DNA from: CAVYXZ01 sp965223835
GTDB taxonomy: Bacteria; Chloroflexota; Anaerolineae; Aggregatilineales; Phototrophicaceae
Reading direction: 5' to 3'
Length of the DNA stretch: 64,000 nt
NCBI GenBank assembly: GCA_965223835.1
Contig: CBDCXQ010000001.1
Coordinates: forward strand, 2,170,001-2,234,000
Positions 44,590 to 53,314 of this stretch are shown piece after piece. A program made the position numbers and the translations under genes. The first letter of the stretch is position 1. Every line of letters begins with the position of its first letter. The notes under the pieces are model-generated. The model did no database searches, was not told the DNA's origin, and saw nothing but the letters and a program-made list of their open reading frames with translations.

Positions 44590-45492
44590 TTATACTTTCT
44601 CCAGCGCAAATTTCTCGGCCTTTGTCAGGCGTTTACGACGGTTTAATTTTACGTGTTCGCGATATTTTCCCGAATCACTGTCTTCGCCGGTTTCACGGTC
44701 GAGAAAGAGTGGAAAGTCCTCAAGCGGCGGCTTGGCATTATGATAGGCTTGCTGATAGCTGCGCATAATAATGCGCTGTTCGCGATTGAGAGTTCGTAGC
44801 CATTCTGGATCTGAGGTCAGTCGGTCGGCAGGTGTGACCCAGGCCGGGCAATAGGCAATGAAAATATTGTAGCGGGTGACATCGTGCTCATTGGGTTCGA
44901 CCCGATGCCAGATGCTGGAGTGCATCACGGTCATCGTTCCTTTCTTCACCTGCAAAATATGTTCACCCGGTACGCTTTCGTGGGTATCATAAGCGTCCTG
45001 ATATTGATGACGGTGGCTGCCGGGCAAGACAACCAGATTGCCCATCTTCGGTTGTGGCAGGTCAGTTAACCAGTAACCAATTTTGATCTGTAGGGGTAAG
45101 TCTGGCGAAAAGACACCATAGGGGAGTGCCCTGGCCCCATCTGGATGCCAGATATTGTAGCGCTTCATGCCGGGCGGACGCAGAAAAACCTGTGTCTGGT
45201 GCAATTTGAGTAATTCACCAAAAATATCATAAGCGAAGCCCACATGTCGTGAATGATCAATTAAGTTGGCGAGGTGGGGGTGCCGCTCGACAACATTCTC
45301 AATAGCATAAGTGTCGCCCGTTGTATACCTGGGGTCGGCAGCGGCGACTTCGTTGATGACATCAATGTATTCCTGAACCTCACTCTCGGAAAGCGCATTG
45401 TCGATGGTAATAAAGCCATCGCGATTGAACTGCTCCCATTGCTCATCGGTAAAACCCGGTGGCGCGATGCGGTATTCTGTTTCTGTGTTCAT
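44590..45492 (-). CDS. Phytanoyl-CoA dioxygenase (PhyH)-family protein, copy 2
   Basis: Fe(II)/2-oxoglutarate-type oxygenase of 300 residues. The iron ligands are predicted in YNIWHPDGARAL (His and Asp) and MHSSIWHRVEPN (distal His), with an Arg in TRYNIF for 2-oxoglutarate. The SD GAGGAG is strong. It is transcribed in the same direction as LacI regulator 3, 100 nt downstream of it, so the two may share control. It is distinct from copy 1 in length and sequence. Confidence 0.86.
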   Translation of the reverse strand: MNTETEYRIAPPGFTDEQWEQFNRDGFITIDNALSESEVQEYIDVINEVAAADPRYTTGDTYAIENVVERHPHLANLIDHSRHVGFAYDIFGELLKLHQTQVFLRPPGMKRYNIWHPDGARALPYGVFSPDLPLQIKIGYWLTDLPQPKMGNLVVLPGSHRHQYQDAYDTHESVPGEHILQVKKGTMTVMHSSIWHRVEPNEHDVTRYNIFIAYCPAWVTPADRLTSDPEWLRTLNREQRIIMRSYQQAYHNAKPPLEDFPLFLDRETGEDSDSGKYREHVKLNRRKRLTKAEKFALEKV

Positions 45493-45592
45493 ATTGGTTC
45501 TCCTCTTTGATGGTCATTGCCTCTATCACGGAAATTATTTTTAACGCCTAGTCGCTGCTGGACTTGCCAAAACCATTCTTTCTTTCCTCATT

Positions 45593-46600
45593 TTAGGCTG
45601 ATTCGCGCTGGATCAATTCTCCATCTTTTATCAACAGGGGCGGGAAATCTTCTTCTGGTGCTTCGATCATCTGCAACAAACGCTGCATCATCGCTTGCCC
45701 CAGGCTGTACCGATTAATTCGAACGGTTGTCAGCGGCGGGTTGACCATTGCTGCCAGTTCAATATCGTTGTAACCGATTACAGCACAATCCTGGGGGACG
45801 CGGATGCCCAACTCGCGGCAGGCGTGCATCGCACCGATTGCCATGAGATCATTGTGGGCAACGATCGCCGACAGGTCGGGGTTTGCTGTCAGCAGGGTTC
45901 GTGCAGCGGTGTAGCCCCCTTCAGCATCCATCGTGCCATTGACAATCCACTGCGGGGCAGGTGCAATTGAAACTGACTCCAGCGCTTTGATAATCGCATC
46001 CAGCCGCAACCAGTTGCTCATGGTTGATTCAGTCGGCGGGCCAGCGAGGATACCGACGCGGCGATGGCCCTGTTGCACCAGATAGTCGGCGATAACCTGA
46101 CCACCGTAATCGTTATCCCAACCAACCCGGCTGATACGTGGCCCCGTCAATTTACGGCCACCCAAGACAATCGGGCTACACTGCTGTGCGAAGTTTAGTA
46201 GTGACTCTTCATTAGTGCGTGAGCCGTTGATGATAAGGCCATCAACCTGATGGTCGGCCAATGACTCCAGAAAGCGTTCTTCCTTTTCTGGCTGCCACTC
46301 GGTATGGCACAGAAAAATGTTGTAATTGCGCATTTCGGCATAATGCTGTGCGCCAGTAACAAGATTGCTGAAGAAAGGGTTGGCGATGTTGGGAACCAGC
46401 AAGCCGACGGTATAAGTTCGGCTCGTGTTCATGCTCTGAGCGATGCGGCTGGGTCGATAGTTGAGCGTCGTCATCGCATCCAGCACTTTTTGGCGCGTTT
46501 TGGCGCTGATTTCGCTTTTGTTATTGATGACACGGGATACCGTTTGATGAGAAACACCGGCATACCGGGCGACATCGCGGATCGTTACATTTTGCTTCAT
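45593..46600 (-). CDS. LacI-family transcriptional regulator 3
   Basis: 335-residue repressor with helix-turn-helix TIRDVARYAGVSHQTVSRVI, a hinge segment (SRIAQSMNTSRTYTVGLLVP) and a sugar-sensor domain (AVIGYNDIELAAMVNPPL). It is divergent from transport operon 4, whose promoter overlaps a palindrome at 46702-46719. A related palindrome lies at the promoter of operon 3. It probably controls both oligopeptide-type systems. Confidence 0.94.
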   Translation of the reverse strand: MKQNVTIRDVARYAGVSHQTVSRVINNKSEISAKTRQKVLDAMTTLNYRPSRIAQSMNTSRTYTVGLLVPNIANPFFSNLVTGAQHYAEMRNYNIFLCHTEWQPEKEERFLESLADHQVDGLIINGSRTNEESLLNFAQQCSPIVLGGRKLTGPRISRVGWDNDYGGQVIADYLVQQGHRRVGILAGPPTESTMSNWLRLDAIIKALESVSIAPAPQWIVNGTMDAEGGYTAARTLLTANPDLSAIVAHNDLMAIGAMHACRELGIRVPQDCAVIGYNDIELAAMVNPPLTTVRINRYSLGQAMMQRLLQMIEAPEEDFPPLLIKDGELIQRESA

Positions 46601-46670
46601 TGATGAATTTCACTTTGAAATTTTGCGGTTCTACCCTCTGGTTAAGCTTGCGGTGGGTATAGACCAGTTT

Positions 46671-46698
46671 TTGACACTCGCAAATCATGTGCTATACT
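46671..46698 (+). promoter_or_regulatory. Promoter of oligopeptide-type ABC operon 4
   Basis: TTGACA (46671-46676), 16-nt spacer, TATACT (46693-46698), the same spacing as the promoter at 38509. The expected start is near 46705, giving a leader of about 136 nt. Confidence 0.78.
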
Positions 46699-46701
46699 AT
46701 G

Positions 46702-46719
46702 ACCGATCACGTGACCGGT
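46702..46719. promoter_or_regulatory. Operator for LacI regulator 3
   Basis: ACCGATCACGTGACCGGT, an 18-bp inverted repeat with one mismatched pair around a central CACGTG. It begins 3 nt after the -10 and covers the predicted start. Confidence 0.75.
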
Positions 46720-46765
46720 AACAATTTATAGCACATAATAGTCTTTTCAACAAATGATGACTGTG

Positions 46766-46772
46766 AAAGGAG
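46766..46772 (+). promoter_or_regulatory. Orphan Shine-Dalgarno-like motif in leader of system 4
   Basis: AAAGGAG with no start codon after it, 68 nt before the binding-protein ATG, which has its own SD (GAGGAG). The surrounding TGTGAAAGGA also occurs at 56563-56572. Confidence 0.5.
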
Positions 46773-46840
46773 CCAACTAGCAGGCAAATTCTGTGGCAAC
46801 TTACGGGTAGTTGGTACTTAAGATTTTGAGGAGAAGAAAC

Positions 46841-48796
46841 ATGAAGAAATCGAATTCGACCAGTTTATCACGCCGTACTTTTTTGAAAGCCAGTAGCCTT
46901 GCCGCTACCGCTGGTTTTTTGACTATTCCCGCACAACAGCAGCTCCTGGCGCAAATGACCTATGCTGAAGCGCCGATGCTAGCGGATCTGGTCGCAGCGG
47001 GCGATTTACCACCGGTTGCGGAACGGCTGCCAAACAATCCGCTGGTTGTCGAACCGTTAGACGGCATTGGTCAATATGGCGGGCAGTGGAATGGTGGCAC
47101 TGCCGAACGCAACGCGAATTTCTATCTTCGCAATGGTGGTTATCAGCAGCTTTTGCGCTGGACGCCGACCTGGGATGGTATCATTCCCAACATCGCTGAG
47201 TCTTTCGAAGCCAATGAAGAAGGAACTGAATTTACCTTCACGCTGCGTGAGGGCATGAAATACTCGGATGGCATGCCATTGACTGCCGACGACATCATGT
47301 TCTGGTACGAAGATATACTCATGAATGAAGACCTGACTCCGGTTGTTCCCGGAACCTGGACTTCAGGTGGTGAGCCGGTCACAGTCGAAAAGCTGGATGA
47401 CTATACCGTTAAGTTCAGCTTTGTCGAACCCAGTGGTCTGTTCTTGAAGTTCATCCCACGCACCCGCGACGAGCGCACGACAGATTATCCGCGCCATTAC
47501 ATGGAACAATTTCATATTAAATACAATGAAAATGCGGATCAGGAAGCAACCGATGCCGGCTTTGGTAGCTGGGTGGACCGCTTTGGGACGATGGCTGAGC
47601 CGCACAATAACCCGGAATTGCCGACGCTCCGGCCCTGGAACTTCCGTACTTCATTGGGCGATGCATCCAATAATCGAGTTGTCCTGGAACGCAATCCTTA
47701 CTTCTGGAAGGTCGATACAGAAGGCAATCAACTGCCTTACATGGACACGCAGGCCATTGAACTGGCGACGGATGTTGAGGTCTTGCTGCTGAAGGCGCTC
47801 AATGGCGAACTGGATTATCAGGAACGGTTTATTTCCGCACCGACCAACAAAGCGGTGTTGTTCGACAATCAGGAACAGGGTGAGTACGGTTTCTATGATC
47901 TGACTCCTACCACGGTGAATGAATTCATCATCCAGTTCAACTTGACACACCCTGACCCGGTGAAGCGCGAGATCTTTTCCAACAAGGACTTCCGCATTGG
48001 GCTTTCTCACGCGATTGATCGTCAGTTGATTATTGACGTGGTGCATGTGGGGCAGGGTATTCCACATCAAGCGGCACCCCGACCTGAATCGCGCTTCTAT
48101 AATGAACGGCTGGCAACGCAGTACACAGAATTTAGTGTTGATCTTGCTAACGAACATCTAGATGCCACAGGCTGGACAGAGCGCGATGGGGATGGTTTCC
48201 GCATCGGACCTGATGGGAATCGCCTATCATTCATTATGGAACTGGATCAGGCCCGCACAACTTACATCGACGCGATGGAATTAATTAAGCCTATGTGGGA
48301 GGCCGTCGGCGTGGAAGTCATCGTTACGACGATGGAACGAAGCCTGTGGGAGGAACGTATCCGAAGTGCCAATATCGACTTTGACGTTTCCGGCCATCGC
48401 TTTGGTGGTGGCAGCGGGGACGCGGTGGTGCTTGACCCACGCTATTGGCTGCCTATGAATAATGGTAGCTCGATCTTTGGTAAAGCCTGGGCCTTCTGGT
48501 ACAACGGCGTTAATCCTGAAGTGGCGGAAGAGCCGCCTGCCGCAATCAAAGAAGCCATGGCACTCTATGACGAAATCAAGGTGACACCGAGCGACGATGC
48601 TCAGTTCGAACTCATGTCGCGCATACTTGAAATCGCCGCCGATGAATTCTATGCAATTGGAACGGTGCTGGAACCGAACGCCTTTGGTGTTGTCACGAAC
48701 CGGATGCGCAATGTGCCTGCCATCATGCCCAATTCCTGGATTTATCCGTCGCCAGCGCCCTATAATCCAGAGCAATTCTGGATAGCAGACGCCTAG
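46841..48796 (+). CDS. ABC transporter, substrate-binding protein (family 5), system 4
   Basis: Large exported binding protein of 651 residues. It has a Tat signal (SRRTFLKASSLAATAG) with no lipobox. The mature N-terminus (EAPMLADLVAAGDLPPVAER, then a PLDGIGQYGG segment) is characteristic of the long family-5 proteins of Chloroflexota and Thermotogae that tend to bind oligosaccharides rather than peptides. ATG 46841 is chosen for GAGGAG just upstream; ATG 46811 is in the same frame but has no SD. It is followed by a hairpin, then a glycoside hydrolase, two permeases and a double ATPase. Confidence 0.9.
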   Translation: MKKSNSTSLSRRTFLKASSLAATAGFLTIPAQQQLLAQMTYAEAPMLADLVAAGDLPPVAERLPNNPLVVEPLDGIGQYGGQWNGGTAERNANFYLRNGGYQQLLRWTPTWDGIIPNIAESFEANEEGTEFTFTLREGMKYSDGMPLTADDIMFWYEDILMNEDLTPVVPGTWTSGGEPVTVEKLDDYTVKFSFVEPSGLFLKFIPRTRDERTTDYPRHYMEQFHIKYNENADQEATDAGFGSWVDRFGTMAEPHNNPELPTLRPWNFRTSLGDASNNRVVLERNPYFWKVDTEGNQLPYMDTQAIELATDVEVLLLKALNGELDYQERFISAPTNKAVLFDNQEQGEYGFYDLTPTTVNEFIIQFNLTHPDPVKREIFSNKDFRIGLSHAIDRQLIIDVVHVGQGIPHQAAPRPESRFYNERLATQYTEFSVDLANEHLDATGWTERDGDGFRIGPDGNRLSFIMELDQARTTYIDAMELIKPMWEAVGVEVIVTTMERSLWEERIRSANIDFDVSGHRFGGGSGDAVVLDPRYWLPMNNGSSIFGKAWAFWYNGVNPEVAEEPPAAIKEAMALYDEIKVTPSDDAQFELMSRILEIAADEFYAIGTVLEPNAFGVVTNRMRNVPAIMPNSWIYPSPAPYNPEQFWIADA

Positions 48797-48824
48797 GCAT
48801 CGGTATAATCGTTAGATAATCACC

Positions 48825-48854
48825 TGGTCGGGGTGCATGGTATCCCGACCATTT
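48825..48854 (+). terminator. Hairpin after binding protein 4
   Basis: An 8-bp perfect stem (TGGTCGGG / CCCGACCA) with an 11-nt loop, followed by TTTC. It lies between the binding-protein and glycoside hydrolase genes. Confidence 0.68.
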
Positions 48855-48890
48855 CACATTATTTCAGGATAAACACGGAAAAAAGTTATT

Positions 48891-51020
48891 ATGACGAGTT
48901 CGAAGGCTGTAACCACCGGTCTGGCTGATGTTCCGCAATGGGCCACCCAAGCCCTGCGGTGGGCGCAGGTCGCATTTGTTGAGGATGATCCCGTCCACTA
49001 TGATCCGCAATTCTGGCTTGATTACTTCAAGCGGGTTAAGGCCGAAGGCGCATTATTGAGTGCAGGCGGGTGTGTAGCATTTTACCCAACGCAGATCGAA
49101 TTCCATCATCGTAGTGCATGGGTGGGTGAGAGTGACCCCTTTGGTGATCTGGTAAAAGGGTGTCAAGATTTGGGCATGGCCTTAATCGCCCGTACTGACC
49201 CGCATTCCATTCGTCAAGATGCATATGAAGCCCACCCCGACTGGGTGCAGATCATGGAAGATGGGAGTCCGCGTCGCCATTGGGCGGACCCGACCCGCTG
49301 GGTGACGTGTGCGCTGGGGCCGTACAATTTCGAATTTATGACCGAAGTGACCAAAGAGATTGTTGAATTGTATGGTGTGGATGGCATTTTCAGCAATCGT
49401 TGGTCCGGGCATGGCATATGCTATTGTGAACATTGCCTGCGGAATTTTGCGGATGCTTACAATATGGAAATTCCGCGCACGATGGATCCACAGGACGCCG
49501 CCTTCCGCAATTATCTGGTGTGGCGCAATGATCGCCTGTTTGAACTCTGGCATCTTTGGGACAGCGAAATGCGTAAGATCAAACCGGATTCACGTTATAT
49601 TCCGAATTCGGGTGGTGGGGCGCTGGCCTGGATGGATATGAACCGTGCTGGTCAACAAGCCGCTTTAATGGTAGCCGATCGACAGGGACGGGGCGGGATT
49701 GCGACCCCGTGGGCGTCGGGCAAGAATGGCAAAGAGTTCCGGTCCGTGATGGAAGATAAGCCGGTCATTCATATGTTTGGGGTTGGCATCGAAGGCCGCG
49801 AATATCGCTGGAAGGATTCGGTACAGCACGAACCAGAAATTCGTATCTGGGCGGCGGAATCTATCGCCAATGGGATGCGCCCGTTGTTTATCAAGTTCGC
49901 GCTGACTTTGCACGATCACCGCTGGTTGCCGGTCATTGAGGATATGTTCAACTGGCATGACAAGATAGCGGACTATCTACGCGATCGGGTACCACTGGCA
50001 CGCGTTGGGATGGTTTTTTCGCAGCAAACCGCGTCCTATTATGGCGGCGAACAGGCAAACGAGAAGGTCGAGGATCATATCCAGGGTTACTACCAGGCTC
50101 TGATCGAAGCCCGTATTCCCTTCGAAATGGTCCACGAAAAGCGGCTGGATGTGGCCCATATCGATCAGTTCAAAGTTCTCATCTTGCCCAACATCGCCGC
50201 ACTATCAGACGATCAGTGCCAGCAATTGCGAGCCTATGTTGAGCGGGGTGGTAGCCTGGTCATTACTCATGAAACTTCCCTCTATGATGAGTGGGGCCAG
50301 CCGCGCGATGATTTTGGCCTGGCCGATATTCTCGGCGTGAATTACGCTGGTGAGGTGCAAGGGCCAATTAAGAACTCTTACCTGACCTTGCGCGGCGAAC
50401 CCGGTCAACGCCACCCGCTGCTCAATGGGCTGGATTATGGTGATCGTGTTGTCAACGGCGGCTTTCGAGTCACGGTGACGCCAACAGCCGAATTCGCCAA
50501 TCCGCCTTTAACACTGGTTCCACCGTATCCTGATTTGCCTATGGAAGAGGTTTACCCGCGTGAGGTCACGACTGACATTCCCGAAGTGTATCTGCGCGAA
50601 TTGGGAGACGGTCGCGTTGTTTATTTCCCCTGGGACATCAGCCGTATTTTCTGGGAAGTCCTGAACGTCGATCATGGCAAGTTGCTGGCGAATGCCGTGA
50701 CCTGGGCATTGAATGAGGACCACCCTGCAACTGTTGTCGGACCGGGAATTATTGATGTTGCTGTCTGGCAGCAGGCGGACGCGATTACGGTACACCTTGT
50801 CAACTTAACCAATCCGATGATGATGCGTGGACCGTTCCGTGAGTTTTTCCCGGTGGGCGAGCAGCAAGTGCGGGTTCGGTTGCCCAACGGGCGACGGGCG
50901 ACAGCCGTTAAACTTTTGCGAAGTAGTCACACACCGGCTTTTGTGATTGGCCCAGACTATGTGGAAGTTGCGGTGCCGCAGGTGGTAGATCACGAAATCG
51001 TTGCAATTGATCTCGCGTAA
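48891..51020 (+). CDS. GHL6/GH42M-type glycoside hydrolase (GH151 alpha-L-fucosidase candidate)
   Basis: Cytoplasmic 709-residue protein without a signal peptide. Residues about 10-370 form a TIM-barrel of the hypothetical glycosyl hydrolase 6 type, including the cysteine cluster GICYCEHCLRNFADAY. Residues about 375-590 look like the trimerisation domain of GH42 beta-galactosidases (VLILPNIAALSDDQCQQL, RAYVERGGSLVITHE), followed by a small C-terminal beta domain. GH151 alpha-L-fucosidases share this architecture, so fucosidase activity is a reasonable guess given the three GH29 genes, but other exo-glycosidases remain possible. It is embedded in transport operon 4, which argues that the operon imports an oligosaccharide. 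Confidence 0.72.
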   Translation: MTSSKAVTTGLADVPQWATQALRWAQVAFVEDDPVHYDPQFWLDYFKRVKAEGALLSAGGCVAFYPTQIEFHHRSAWVGESDPFGDLVKGCQDLGMALIARTDPHSIRQDAYEAHPDWVQIMEDGSPRRHWADPTRWVTCALGPYNFEFMTEVTKEIVELYGVDGIFSNRWSGHGICYCEHCLRNFADAYNMEIPRTMDPQDAAFRNYLVWRNDRLFELWHLWDSEMRKIKPDSRYIPNSGGGALAWMDMNRAGQQAALMVADRQGRGGIATPWASGKNGKEFRSVMEDKPVIHMFGVGIEGREYRWKDSVQHEPEIRIWAAESIANGMRPLFIKFALTLHDHRWLPVIEDMFNWHDKIADYLRDRVPLARVGMVFSQQTASYYGGEQANEKVEDHIQGYYQALIEARIPFEMVHEKRLDVAHIDQFKVLILPNIAALSDDQCQQLRAYVERGGSLVITHETSLYDEWGQPRDDFGLADILGVNYAGEVQGPIKNSYLTLRGEPGQRHPLLNGLDYGDRVVNGGFRVTVTPTAEFANPPLTLVPPYPDLPMEEVYPREVTTDIPEVYLRELGDGRVVYFPWDISRIFWEVLNVDHGKLLANAVTWALNEDHPATVVGPGIIDVAVWQQADAITVHLVNLTNPMMMRGPFREFFPVGEQQVRVRLPNGRRATAVKLLRSSHTPAFVIGPDYVEVAVPQVVDHEIVAIDLA

Positions 51021-51035
51021 TGCAGATACAATCGA

Positions 51036-51065
51036 CCTGGCTGTCAGTAATAATTGACAGTCAGG
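51036..51065 (+). terminator. Intercistronic hairpin after the glycoside hydrolase
   Basis: An 11-bp stem with one G-U pair (CCTGGCTGTCA / TGACAGTCAGG) and an 8-nt loop, without a T-run. It probably protects or separates the binding protein-hydrolase part of the mRNA from the permease part. Confidence 0.6.
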
Positions 51066-51149
51066 CGTAAACGTCGGAAAGCGAAATTATTTTCCGGTTA
51101 AAATATTAGATGATTTGACACCGGAAAAGATTTATTGGTGGAGGCTTGA

Positions 51150-52148
51150 ATGCTGCAATATATTTTGCGTCGTGTAATCGCGATGATCCCCACTCTCATT
51201 GCGATCTCGATCATTAGTTTCGTGATTATCAAATTGCCACCCGGCGATTATTTGACATCTTATGTCGCTAGTCTTGAGGCGCAGGGTGAAACAGTTGATG
51301 AAGCTGAACTGGCAGCGCTCAAGAATCGTTATGGGCTGGATGACCCAACCTATGTCCAATATTTTAAATGGATTGGTGGGGTTCTACGGGGCGACTTTGG
51401 GCAATCATTTGAATTGAATCAGCCGGTTTCGACCTTGATCGGTGGGCGGCTGGCGCTGACCTTTATGATTTCGCTCGTCACGTTGTTATTTACCTGGGCA
51501 GTCGCACTACCCGTCGGCATTTATACCGCAGTCAAACGCTATTCTATTGGCGACTACTTTTTTACTTTTGTCGGTTTTGTTGGCCTGGCTATCCCGAATT
51601 TCTTGTTGGCGTTGGTCCTGATGTATATCGCCTTTAAATATTTTAACCAAAGCGTGACCGGTTTATTTTCACCGGAATACATTGATGCCCCCTGGAGTTG
51701 GGGCCGCGTTTTGGACCTGTTGAATCATCTCTGGGTTCCGATCATCATCATCGGGACTGCGGGTACAGCCGGTCTGATCCGCATCATGCGGGCCAACTTG
51801 CTGGATGAATTACATAAACCCTATGTGACGACGGCCCGTGCGAAAGGCCTGTCCGAGATGCGGCTGTTACTTAAATACCCGGTACGCATCGCGTTAAATC
51901 CGTTTGTGAGCACGATCGGCTGGTCGTTGCCGTTTTTGATTTCTGGCTCCGCAATCGTCGCGATTGTGTTGAATTTGCCCACCAGTGGCCCATTACTCTT
52001 ACGAGCGCTACTGAATCAAGATATGTTTCTGGCCGGTAGCTTCATTTTGTTGCTGGCAGTGATGACGGTGTTGGGCACACTCATTTCCGATATTCTGCTT
52101 GCCTGGCTTGATCCACGCATTCGTTATGAGAATCGGGGACACTCATGA
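51150..52148 (+). CDS. ABC transporter permease (DppB-type), system 4
   Basis: Membrane subunit of 332 residues with the first helix typical of DppB (MIPTLIAISIISFVIIKLPP), a long periplasmic loop and the EAA loop PYVTTARAKGLSEMRLLLKY. AGGC precedes the start weakly. Its stop overlaps the DppC start (ATGA). Confidence 0.93.
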   Translation: MLQYILRRVIAMIPTLIAISIISFVIIKLPPGDYLTSYVASLEAQGETVDEAELAALKNRYGLDDPTYVQYFKWIGGVLRGDFGQSFELNQPVSTLIGGRLALTFMISLVTLLFTWAVALPVGIYTAVKRYSIGDYFFTFVGFVGLAIPNFLLALVLMYIAFKYFNQSVTGLFSPEYIDAPWSWGRVLDLLNHLWVPIIIIGTAGTAGLIRIMRANLLDELHKPYVTTARAKGLSEMRLLLKYPVRIALNPFVSTIGWSLPFLISGSAIVAIVLNLPTSGPLLLRALLNQDMFLAGSFILLLAVMTVLGTLISDILLAWLDPRIRYENRGHS

Positions 52149-53302
52149 CCACTGAGGCCCAACCGCTTGACCGAGTTCCCAGTTCTGATTCGGATTACCT
52201 GCAAGAGGCACGGATTGATGTTGCATCGCAGTGGCAGTTGATCTGGTGGCGTTTTCGTAAGCATCGACTCGCCATGCTGGGCGGCATTGTCACGCTTTTG
52301 ATTTACATCGTGGCTATCTTTGCCGGATTCTTTGCGCCCGTTGCTGGTAATGCAATTGAGCCAACCTTTACTTTTGCCCCGCCGCAACCATTACGTTTAT
52401 TTGAACAAACCGCGGATGGCTTACGTTTCAGGCCGCATGTGCTCGGTTATACCAGTGTGATCGATCCGGAAGCCCTGCGACGGGTTTTCACCGTCGATGA
52501 AGAGCAAATCATTCCAATTGGCTTTTTTGTCAAAGGTGAACCTTACGAGTTGTTCTTTGGCTTGATTGAGGCGGATATTCATTTTCTGGGGCCACTGGAT
52601 CCAGATGAACCGATGTTCCTGTTAGGTGCTGATCGGCTGGGGCGCGATGTCTTAAGTCGGACTATTTACGGTTCGTGGATTTCGATGTCGATTGGTCTGG
52701 TTGGTGTAGCGCTCAGCTTCTTCCTCGGTATATTGCTGGGCGGGATTTCTGGTTACTATGGCGGCGCAATCGATAACATGATTCAACGTATTATCGAATT
52801 TGTGCGTTCAATCCCAACGATTCCGCTGTGGATGGGCCTCGCCGCTGCCTTGCCCCTAGATTGGCCGCCGTTACGAGTCTACTTTGGTATTACTATAATT
52901 TTATCGTTCATTGGGTGGACCGGCCTGGCCCGTGTGGTGCGCGGTCGGTTTCTTTCTTTACGAACTGAAGACTTTGTATTAGCGGCTCGGCTTGAAGGTT
53001 CTAGCGAACTACGCATTATCTGGCGGCATATGGTTCCTTCCTTCTTCAGCCATATTATCGCCTCATTGACGCTGGCAATTCCAACAATGATTCTTGCTGA
53101 AACGTCTTTAAGTTTCCTGGGACTAGGGCTGCGTCCACCAGTCATAAGCTGGGGCGTACTCCTCAAAGAGGCGCAAAATATCCGCTCCGTTGCTACCGCC
53201 CCCTGGCTCCTATGGCCCGGTGTTGCCGTTGTCATTGCCGTCCTCGCATTGAATTTTCTAGGCGATGGATTACGGGATGCCGCCGACCCTTATAACAACT
53301 AA
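52145..53302 (+). CDS. ABC transporter permease (DppC-type), system 4
   Basis: Membrane subunit of 385 residues, longer than usual because of a periplasmic loop of about 90 residues between the first helix and FLLGADRLGRDVLSRTIYGS. The EAA loop is DFVLAARLEGSSELRIIWRH. A long loop of this kind is common in permeases paired with the long family-5 binding proteins. It overlaps DppB by 4 nt and precedes the ATPase by 12 nt. Confidence 0.92.
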   Translation: MTTEAQPLDRVPSSDSDYLQEARIDVASQWQLIWWRFRKHRLAMLGGIVTLLIYIVAIFAGFFAPVAGNAIEPTFTFAPPQPLRLFEQTADGLRFRPHVLGYTSVIDPEALRRVFTVDEEQIIPIGFFVKGEPYELFFGLIEADIHFLGPLDPDEPMFLLGADRLGRDVLSRTIYGSWISMSIGLVGVALSFFLGILLGGISGYYGGAIDNMIQRIIEFVRSIPTIPLWMGLAAALPLDWPPLRVYFGITIILSFIGWTGLARVVRGRFLSLRTEDFVLAARLEGSSELRIIWRHMVPSFFSHIIASLTLAIPTMILAETSLSFLGLGLRPPVISWGVLLKEAQNIRSVATAPWLLWPGVAVVIAVLALNFLGDGLRDAADPYNN

Positions 53303-53314
53303 AAGGAAAGTTTT

